NCBI GenBank assembly: GCA_902826455.1
Contig: CADEEV010000008.1
Location: 1-64,000, forward strand
Reading direction: 5' to 3'
DNA length: 64,000 nt
DNA from: an uncultured Acidobacteriota bacterium
GTDB lineage: Bacteria; Acidobacteriota; Vicinamibacteria; Fen-336
Below are positions 58,812 to 64,000 of the stretch, one piece after another (the stretch's first letter is position 1; each line of letters opens with the position of its first letter). Under the pieces are notes generated by a model. The model searched no databases. It had not been told where the DNA came from and was given only the letters and a program-made list of their open reading frames with translations. Position numbers and translations under genes: made by a program.

Positions 58812-59554
58812 ACCGCCCGTCCCAGGGCCGTGCGCAGCGCGAGCCGCGGCAGGATCTGCGGATGCGCCGCGTACAGGCCGGGATGGTTGCGCACGAGCTG
58901 GACGTAGCAGCGGCGCCAGTCGGCCGGGGTGAGGAGGTCGCTGCGCGAGCCCCGGCGCACGCGATACTCGAAGAGGACCTCCGGGACGCGCTCGGCGACG
59001 CGCCCGAGCGAGACGAGGGACAACCAGAAGTCGAAGTCCTCCCAGCCCCGCGTCATGTTCGCGTTGTAGCCGCCCGTGCGATCGAAGTCCGCGCGCTTGT
59101 AGAGCGCCGCCGGCGCGATCGTGTTGCCGAGCAGGAAGTGAGGCATGCGGAAGACGGGCCGCACCCAGGGTCCCGCGTTCTCGCCGAAACGCTCGGCCTC
59201 GGTATCGACGATCCCCACGGGCGAGCCCTCCGCGAAGCGCGCGAGGGTCCTCTCGAGGAATGCCGGGCGCAGGCGATCGTCGGCGTCGAGAGGAAGGATG
59301 AAGACGCCGCGGGACTCCGCGACGGCCGCGTTCCTCGCGGCCGATGGCCCGCGGGGCGGGGTCCTCAAGACCCGGGTCCGGGGCCGGTCGTAGCGGGCCA
59401 GGAGCTCCGTCGTGAACGGGTCGGTGGAGCCGTCGTCGACCACGAGGATCTCCACGTCCCTCACGGTCTGCGCGAGCACGGAATCCACGGCCTCGTCGAG
59501 GAAGCGGCCGTGGTCCCGGCAGGGCATCACGACGCTGACCTGGGGCGTCGTCAA
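58808..59554 (-). CDS. Family 2 glycosyltransferase
   Basis: 248 aa from TTG 59554. VSVVMPCRDHGRFLDEAVDS, ILVVDDGSTD and LPLDADDRLRP (DxD) define a GT-A domain; GWEDFDFWLSL is the acceptor motif. The TTG overlaps the stop of the GT upstream on the same strand (TTGA), so both are translated together. The open frame continues to 60418 over the other GT gene, which is shadow. Confidence 0.85.
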   Translation of the reverse strand: MTTPQVSVVMPCRDHGRFLDEAVDSVLAQTVRDVEILVVDDGSTDPFTTELLARYDRPRTRVLRTPPRGPSAARNAAVAESRGVFILPLDADDRLRPAFLERTLARFAEGSPVGIVDTEAERFGENAGPWVRPVFRMPHFLLGNTIAPAALYKRADFDRTGGYNANMTRGWEDFDFWLSLVSLGRVAERVPEVLFEYRVRRGSRSDLLTPADWRRCYVQLVRNHPGLYAAHPQILPRLALRTALGRAV

Positions 59555-60354
59555 CGGCCGCGCAGCCAGAGGAAGAAGTGCGGCCGGCGGTAGAACCAGA
59601 GGTAGGACGCCAGGAACGCCCAATGGCCGGGCGTCCACGCCGGTCCCCAGTGGGCCCGGCTGATCGCCAGGGTCTCGCGCCACTGGTGCGGGGTCGGAGC
59701 GTGAGACAAGGATCCCTGGTCGTACCGGAAGCGCGCCAGGGTGTGTCCCAGGGTGCGGACCGGAAAGCGCTCGGTGAGGCGGATCCAGTGGTCGTAGTCC
59801 ATGGCGTAGCGATGCCGCTCGTCGAAAGGCCCCGCCGACTGGAGCGCCTCGCGCGAGAAGAAGGTCGCCGCGGCAGGCAGGCAGATGCGCGTTCCCCAGT
59901 AACGCCAGCACTCGATGAGATCGCGGCGGCTCGTGAAGCTCGCCGTCTGCGTGAAGCGGAGGGCGCCCTGGTTGTCGACGAAGTCGCAGCCTCCCGAGAC
60001 GAGACCGGCGCCCGGCGCCTCGGCAAAGGCGCGAGCCACCGTGGTCAGGGCCCCGGGAAGGTACGCGTCGTCGTCGCCCAGCACGCCGAGGACGGCGCCG
60101 CTGGCCAGGGCCAGGCCCTTGTTCATGGCCTGTGACGGCCCGTCGTCGGGGCCGGACACGAAGCGAAGATGCGGGTGGCGGCGCGCCGCGTCTTGCAGGT
60201 ACTCGAGGGTCCCGTCGGTCGAGGCGCCGTCGACGACGATGTGCTCCTTGTCCGGATGGTCCTGGGCCGCGACACTCTCGACGCAGCGCGCAAGCCACCC
60301 GCGGCGGTTGAGCGTCGCGGTCACGACGGACAGCCGGAGACCGCCAGCGAGCAT
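59551..60354 (-). CDS. Family 2 glycosyltransferase
   Basis: 267 aa. LSVVTATLNRRGWLARCVES, HIVVDGASTDGT and VLGDDDAYLPGA (DxD) are the GT2 motifs of the WcaA-like subgroup, with YAMDYDHWIRL as the acceptor-side motif. TAGCAT lies 9 nt before its ATG. It precedes the GT2 at 58808 in an operon. Confidence 0.88.
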   Translation of the reverse strand: MLAGGLRLSVVTATLNRRGWLARCVESVAAQDHPDKEHIVVDGASTDGTLEYLQDAARRHPHLRFVSGPDDGPSQAMNKGLALASGAVLGVLGDDDAYLPGALTTVARAFAEAPGAGLVSGGCDFVDNQGALRFTQTASFTSRRDLIECWRYWGTRICLPAAATFFSREALQSAGPFDERHRYAMDYDHWIRLTERFPVRTLGHTLARFRYDQGSLSHAPTPHQWRETLAISRAHWGPAWTPGHWAFLASYLWFYRRPHFFLWLRGR

Positions 60355-60363
60355 CCGCCGGCA

Positions 60364-60373
60364 ATGCTAACCT
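60364..60373. promoter_or_regulatory. Overlapping divergent -10 boxes (GT2 / GT92-like)
   Basis: Minus TAGCAT (60369-60364) is 9 nt from ATG 60354; plus TAACCT (60368-60373, preceded by TGC) is 13 nt from ATG 60387. The two boxes overlap by two bases. Confidence 0.65.
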
Positions 60374-60386
60374 TTTTGTCTTCCCC

Positions 60387-61352
60387 ATGAGCCTCGCCCT
60401 GGTCACGACGGTGCGCAACGAACGCCTCGCGCTCCGTCCGAATCTGCTGTACCACCGGTTCCTGGGTGTCGAGCGCGCCTACGTGTTCGACGACGGCTCG
60501 AGCGACGGCACCGTCGAGTCGGTGGCCGATCTCCCGTTCGTCCGGGTCCGGCCCATGGAGGCGCCCATCGCCTTTCCGCCCAGCGCGGCGCCCGCCTGGG
60601 CGGCCCACGTCGCGCGGCAGCACACGGCGCGCCAGAGCCTCAACGCCCACGCGGCCATGGCGAGCGCCCGGGCCGACGGCTTCGCGTGGCTGCTGCACCT
60701 CGACCCGGACGAGTTCGTCGCCCTCGACGCGAACGAGGCGCGGGCGGGGAGCCTGGCCCGAGCCGTCGAAGAGCTGCCGCCCGAGGTCGAGGTGGCGCAC
60801 CTCGAGACGGCGGAGGTCGTGCAGCGGCCCTCCGGCCAGAGCCGGGGGTTCGGCCGGGAGACCGCGTTCAAGATCGATCGCTCGGTGCTGCGCCGGCCGA
60901 TGTACGACCCGCTCCGGGGCCTGACCTGGGAGCTCCAGGGCTTCTACGCCCACCACCTCGGCAAGGCGCTGGTGCGCCTGTCGGGCGATGCGCGCCCTGT
61001 GTCGCCCCACGAGTTCAAGAGCGCCACGGGGCGAGCGCTCCGGACGCGGACCGTGGGCCGCCTGCTCCACTTCCACGCCCACTCCTTCGAGGACTGGGTC
61101 GCGAAGTACCGCCAACTGCTCGGCCGGCCGGATCACTACGTCTCCGGAGACCTGCTCGAGCGCCACAAGCGCGTCTGGCGCGATCTCGTGACCCACCCCG
61201 ACTACGACGTCGACCGCCTGCGCTCCTACTTCGACCGCTGGCTCGCCATGGGCGAGGACGAAATCCGACGCGTCGGCCACGGGATCCTCGAGGTCCGCGG
61301 CCTCGGCGACCTCCTCGCCACGCTCGACGCGCCGCCTCCGGCCTCCGCATGA
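60387..61352 (+). CDS. PF13704/GT92-like glycosyltransferase (paralogue 2)
   Basis: 321 aa. SLALVTTVRNERLALRPNLL, LGVERAYVFDDGSSDGT and LHLDPDEFV (DxD as D-P-D) match paralogues 1 and 3. The Cys/His-free core and the YFDRWLAMGEDEIRRV motif near the C terminus are shared too. Its stop overlaps the ATG of paralogue 3, showing tandem duplication. Confidence 0.88.
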   Translation: MSLALVTTVRNERLALRPNLLYHRFLGVERAYVFDDGSSDGTVESVADLPFVRVRPMEAPIAFPPSAAPAWAAHVARQHTARQSLNAHAAMASARADGFAWLLHLDPDEFVALDANEARAGSLARAVEELPPEVEVAHLETAEVVQRPSGQSRGFGRETAFKIDRSVLRRPMYDPLRGLTWELQGFYAHHLGKALVRLSGDARPVSPHEFKSATGRALRTRTVGRLLHFHAHSFEDWVAKYRQLLGRPDHYVSGDLLERHKRVWRDLVTHPDYDVDRLRSYFDRWLAMGEDEIRRVGHGILEVRGLGDLLATLDAPPPASA

Positions 61353-62353
61353 CGATCGCCCTCGTGACCACGGTGCGCAACGAGCGCGCCTCGCTGCGCA
61401 CGAACCTTCTCTACCATCGGCGGCTGGGCGTCACCCGGGCCTTCGTCTTCGACGACGGCTCGACGGATGGCACCGCGGAGACTCTCGCGGACCTCGCCTT
61501 CGTGGAGGTGCTGGGGCCGGCCCGGGGCTCGGAGTTCGGCGGGCGGCCGGGCCTGGCCGCCGCCGCCGAGCGCTGCGCTCACGACTACGCCTCGCGCCAG
61601 ATCCTGAACGCGCAGCGCGCCCTGGACCTCGCCCGCGAGCAAGGCTGCGACTGGCTCCTCCACATCGACGCCGACGAGCTCCTGGTCGCCGAGGGCTCGA
61701 GCGGCGCCGCGGGCAGTCTCGAGGCGCTGCTGGGCGACGTGAAGGAGGCCGAGGCCGTGGCCTTCCGACCGCTCGAGGTCGTGCAAACGCATGCGGAGCC
61801 CCGTAACGCATTCGGGGAGCTCACGCTGTTCAAGCGCCGATCCCCTCGACTCCGGCGCCGCGTGCCCGATCCCTACAGCGGCGCGCTCCTGCCCATCGCC
61901 GATTTCTTCGGCCACACGGCCGGAAAGTGGGCGGTGCGCGTCCCCGCCGCCGCCTATCCGGCGTCGGTCCATGCCTTCCGCGGCGCGGGGGGTCGCGCCC
62001 TCGCGGTGGCGCGGCGCGGCGCGCTGCTCCACTACTACTCGAACGGCGTCTCCGACTTCGTCCGGAAGCATCGGGCCCTGCCTTCGTTCGATCGCTACGC
62101 GAGCGGCGCCCCCGTGGAGGCCCACAAGATCGTGTGGCGGCGGATGGCGCAGGATCCGGCCTGGACGGAGGCGCGCCTGCGGGACTACTACGAGCGCCAC
62201 ATCGTGTACCCCCCCGCCGAGATCCGCCGCCTGCGGGCGACCCGCCGGTTCGGCTTCTGGCCGGTGGAGCCGGCGATCGTCGAGGTCACGGCCGTCCGGG
62301 ACGCCCTCCGGGAGATGGGCCTTCTGGACACGCCCGGGGCTGACGGCGGATAA
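61349..62353 (+). CDS. PF13704/GT92-like glycosyltransferase (paralogue 3)
   Basis: 334 aa. TIALVTTVRNERASLRTNLL, LGVTRAFVFDDGSTDGT and LHIDADELLV (DxD) mark the family; YYERHIVYPPAEIRRLRA corresponds to the C-terminal motif of paralogues 1 and 2. It is co-translated with paralogue 2 and ends 23 nt before infA. The three enzymes probably add different sugars to the same polymer, by inference from duplication and divergence. Confidence 0.88.
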   Translation: MTIALVTTVRNERASLRTNLLYHRRLGVTRAFVFDDGSTDGTAETLADLAFVEVLGPARGSEFGGRPGLAAAAERCAHDYASRQILNAQRALDLAREQGCDWLLHIDADELLVAEGSSGAAGSLEALLGDVKEAEAVAFRPLEVVQTHAEPRNAFGELTLFKRRSPRLRRRVPDPYSGALLPIADFFGHTAGKWAVRVPAAAYPASVHAFRGAGGRALAVARRGALLHYYSNGVSDFVRKHRALPSFDRYASGAPVEAHKIVWRRMAQDPAWTEARLRDYYERHIVYPPAEIRRLRATRRFGFWPVEPAIVEVTAVRDALREMGLLDTPGADGG

Positions 62354-62354
62354 T
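62349..62354 (+). promoter_or_regulatory. Possible -10 box of infA
   Basis: GATAAT overlapping the previous stop, 22 nt before the infA ATG, with TGGAG in between as Shine-Dalgarno. Confidence 0.4.
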
Positions 62355-62376
62355 CAGCCGTTTAACTGGAGCGTGA

Positions 62377-62595
62377 ATGAGCAAGGAAGACCTGATCGAA
62401 CTGCAGGGTGTCGTGACGGAAGTGCTGGCGGGCGGGAACTACAAGGTGAAGTGCGGAGAGAACCACGAGGTCCTGGCCCGCTTGAACGGAAAGATGCGTC
62501 AGTACCGGATTCGCGTGATCGGCGGCGACCGCGTCACGGTGGGCGTTTCGCCCTACGACCTGAAGCGCGGCCTCATCACCTACCGCGCCAAGTAG
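62377..62595 (+). CDS. infA: Translation initiation factor IF-1
   Basis: 72 aa, standard length. LIELQGVVTEVLAGGNYKVK, GKMRQYRIRVIGGDRVTVG and SPYDLKRGLITYR are the OB-fold signatures of IF-1. It binds the 30S A site during initiation. In most bacteria infA is near the ribosomal protein operons or stands alone; here it follows the glycan cluster. That translation of many mRNAs here may be leaderless makes initiation factors of interest. Confidence 0.97.
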   Translation: MSKEDLIELQGVVTEVLAGGNYKVKCGENHEVLARLNGKMRQYRIRVIGGDRVTVGVSPYDLKRGLITYRAK

Positions 62596-62602
62596 TTCCT
62601 CC

Positions 62603-63283
62603 CTGCCTCGGCTTCGCGCCGTCCTCTTCGACGCCGACCAGACGCTTCTCGACTTCGACCGGGCCCAGCGAGCCGCGCTGCGGGCGACGCTCCTGGCCGC
62701 AGGCCTGCCCTGGTCGCGCCGCGCCCTCGTCGACTTCCGCGCGATCAACGAGGCGCTCTGGGAGCGCTACCGCCGCAAGGAGATCGCCCAGGACGAGCTC
62801 GCCGTCGAGCGCTTCCGGCAGCTGCTCCTGAGCCTGTCGGTGGCCCGGGCAGAACCTCGCCGGCTCGCGGCCTCGTTCATCAGCGAGCTGTCGCTGCGCG
62901 GCGATCTCTTCCCGGGCTGCCGTGCCCTCCTGCGCGCGCTCGCGCCCCGCTTCCAGCTCGCGATCGTCACGAACGGTATCGACCGGGTCCAGCGCTCGCG
63001 CCTGCGGGTGAGCCGTCTCGACGGTTTCTTCGGGACGATCGTGACGTCGGAGGGCTGCGGCTTCGCGAAGCCCGACCCGCGCATCCTGGGCGTTGCTCTC
63101 GAAGCCCTGGACGTCGCTCCGCGCGAGGCCGTGTACGTGGGCGACGACGTGCGCGTCGACGGTCTCGCCGCGCGCCGGGCCGGCATGGGCTTCGTCTGGA
63201 TGGATCGCGCGGGCCTCCCCGCCGGAAGCCGCGCGCCTCGCCGGCGCATCGTCCATCTCTCGGAGCTGCCGGCCGTCCTATAA
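62603..63283 (+). CDS. HAD-superfamily hydrolase without a standard start codon
   Basis: 226 aa if CTG 62603 is used. LFDADQTLLDF (D10-x-D12) is HAD motif I in the YjjG-like form, LAIVTNG holds motif II, GFAKPDPRI motif III and YVGDDVRVDG motif IV; all are intact. A frame stop at 62561 and absence of ATG/GTG/TTG before motif I leave CTG 62603 as the likely start; the GTG at 62837-62839 region would delete the nucleophile. Phosphatase on nucleotides or sugar phosphates is likely. Confidence 0.75.
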   Translation: MPRLRAVLFDADQTLLDFDRAQRAALRATLLAAGLPWSRRALVDFRAINEALWERYRRKEIAQDELAVERFRQLLLSLSVARAEPRRLAASFISELSLRGDLFPGCRALLRALAPRFQLAIVTNGIDRVQRSRLRVSRLDGFFGTIVTSEGCGFAKPDPRILGVALEALDVAPREAVYVGDDVRVDGLAARRAGMGFVWMDRAGLPAGSRAPRRRIVHLSELPAVL

Positions 63284-63284
63284 T
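63279..63284 (+). promoter_or_regulatory. Consensus -10 box of the HtrA-like gene
   Basis: Perfect TATAAT overlapping the HAD stop codon, 6 nt before GTG 63291; no Shine-Dalgarno. Confidence 0.65.
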
Positions 63285-63290
63285 CCGTTC

Positions 63291-64000
63291 GTGGACGGTC
63301 CTGCCTTCATCCCGCGGGGCGCGGCGGCGAGCCTGGTCCACTTCGAGAGCCGCATTCCCCCGCAGCATCCCTCGGCGCCCATGCTCGGACGCGAGCGGAC
63401 GGGCGTCGGCGTCGCGATCGCTCCCGATCGCGTGCTGACCGCGCACTACCTGGTGATGGGCGCGGAGCACGTGACGCTCACGGGACCCGACGGGCGCGAG
63501 CGCGGCGTCGCCCACGTCTCGGTCGATCACGAGACGGGCCTGGCGCTCCTGACGCTCGCCGGGGAGGCTCTGGCGCCGGCGCCGCTGGGGCGCTCGTCTA
63601 CGGTCGTGCCGGGAGAACCCATCTTCCTGCTCACCCGCGACGCCGAGGGCGGGCGCCGCGGCGCCTCGGGCCACGTCGCGAGCGTCGCGCCCTTCGAGAC
63701 GTTCTGGGAATACATGCTCGAGCACGCGATCCTCACGACGGTGGTGAACCCCGGCCTGGCCGGGGCGCCGCTGTTCGACGCCGCCGCGCGCCTCGTGGGC
63801 ATCGTGTCCCTCGGCCTCGCGAACGTGGGCCGCTACAGCCTGGCCATCCCGATCGATCTCTTCCTCGAGACGCGCGAGGCCCTGGAGTCCGGCATGCCGC
63901 GGCGCCGGCCCCGGGCCTGGGTCGGCTTCTTCCCTCAGCTCTTCGAGGACTCGATCCTGATCTCGGGGGTCGTTCCGGGCGGCCCCGCCGAGCGCGCGGG
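63291..64000 (+). CDS. HtrA/trypsin-like pseudoprotease with PDZ domain (3' cut off)
   Basis: At least 236 residues to the window edge, still open. The two-barrel trypsin-like fold is recognisable: GVGVAIAPDRVLTAHYLVMG, SVDHETGLALLTL, TTVVNPGLAGAPLF, LVGIVSLGL and YSLAIPIDLF. But the Ser of NSGGPL is Ala157, the Asp of TDLA is Gly83, and at the usual His position there is Tyr53 (a His at 52 is one residue off). A PDZ-like region begins at ~ARAWVGFF, GVVPGGPAERAG. It is probably non-catalytic, a scaffold or sensor. No signal peptide is seen. Confidence 0.75.
   Translation, partial: MDGPAFIPRGAAASLVHFESRIPPQHPSAPMLGRERTGVGVAIAPDRVLTAHYLVMGAEHVTLTGPDGRERGVAHVSVDHETGLALLTLAGEALAPAPLGRSSTVVPGEPIFLLTRDAEGGRRGASGHVASVAPFETFWEYMLEHAILTTVVNPGLAGAPLFDAAARLVGIVSLGLANVGRYSLAIPIDLFLETREALESGMPRRRPRAWVGFFPQLFEDSILISGVVPGGPAERA

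Noticed and set aside
62840-63283. Short version of the HAD gene starting at GTG 62840
   Set aside because: It would remove motif I with the catalytic aspartates, yet that motif is intact upstream in the same frame.
1-64000. tRNA, rRNA, CRISPR, insertion sequence or prophage
   Set aside because: Reading both strands showed no cloverleaf-like T-arm context, repeat-spacer arrays, transposase or integrase motifs. A dedicated tRNA and ncRNA scan would be needed to exclude small RNAs.

Overview
The window is a chromosomal segment of very high G+C content from a bacterium with lipoproteins, Tat substrates and abundant envelope enzymes. Gene density, the gene mix (fused 2-oxoacid dehydrogenase E1, TPR periplasmic protein, secreted M4 peptidase, DUF1684, orphan Fis-type HTH peptides) and the style of the small lipoproteins suggest an Acidobacteriota-like or other deep high-GC Gram-negative lineage. 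This is inference; no rRNA or ribosomal protein is present to prove it. infA is present, which fits a chromosome. I saw no tRNA, rRNA, CRISPR array, insertion sequence or phage gene. No gap longer than about 300 bases lacks a plausible gene.

Layout. 1-13.6 kb: end of a cut-off gene, threonine dehydratase-like enzyme, a frameshifted DedA-rhodanese protein, a polyprenol-phosphate mannosyltransferase, a Rieske oxygenase plus DUF1684 pair, an orphan Fis-type HTH protein, a large secreted M4 metalloprotease, an amidohydrolase, and a fatty-acid pair (3-hydroxyacyl-CoA dehydrogenase, enoyl-CoA hydratase) followed by a LOG-type protein. 13.7-26.3 kb: second orphan HTH protein, fused E1 alpha/beta, a lipoprotein of the alkaline phosphatase/sulfatase superfamily, two Tat-exported flavin oxidoreductases, a PlsB-like acyltransferase, an alpha/beta hydrolase, a solute-binding protein and a TPR protein. 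26.4-31.6 kb: a patch of accessory character with small lipoproteins, a solo TIR-like protein, GNAT, an AHL-lactonase-like enzyme and an epoxide hydrolase.

31.6-43.5 kb: nine minus-strand genes forming a sugar-utilisation unit, read in the order glgC, LacI-type regulator, xylose isomerase, xylulokinase, GH3 glycosidase, aldose epimerase, then the ABC transporter ATPase, permease and binding protein. A perfect 12-bp LacI-type palindrome lies upstream of xylA. The pathway reads: import, release from glycosides, anomer interconversion, isomerisation, phosphorylation, with ADP-glucose synthesis for storage alongside.

43.5-51.8 kb: envelope and cofactor genes (EI24 protein, double-PDZ protein, Lon-N domain protein, His-tailed A-type Fe-S carrier), then a translationally coupled operon of a stand-alone NuoF-like diaphorase, an 8-TM protein, a zinc-ribbon protein and a phytoene-desaturase-like oxidoreductase, followed by a histidine phosphatase and an Fpg/Nei glycosylase. 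51.8-62.4 kb: a surface-glycan cluster with one GT4, three classical GT2, three paralogous GT92/PF13704-like enzymes and three sulfotransferases in alternating orientation. 62.4-64 kb: infA, a HAD phosphatase lacking a standard start codon, and the start of an HtrA-like protein whose catalytic residues are replaced.

A striking theme is promoter architecture. More than twenty start codons lie 5-13 nt downstream of an extended -10 box (TGnTAnnnT), usually without a Shine-Dalgarno sequence, so many mRNAs should be leaderless. Several divergent gene pairs share overlapping or even palindromic -10 boxes.
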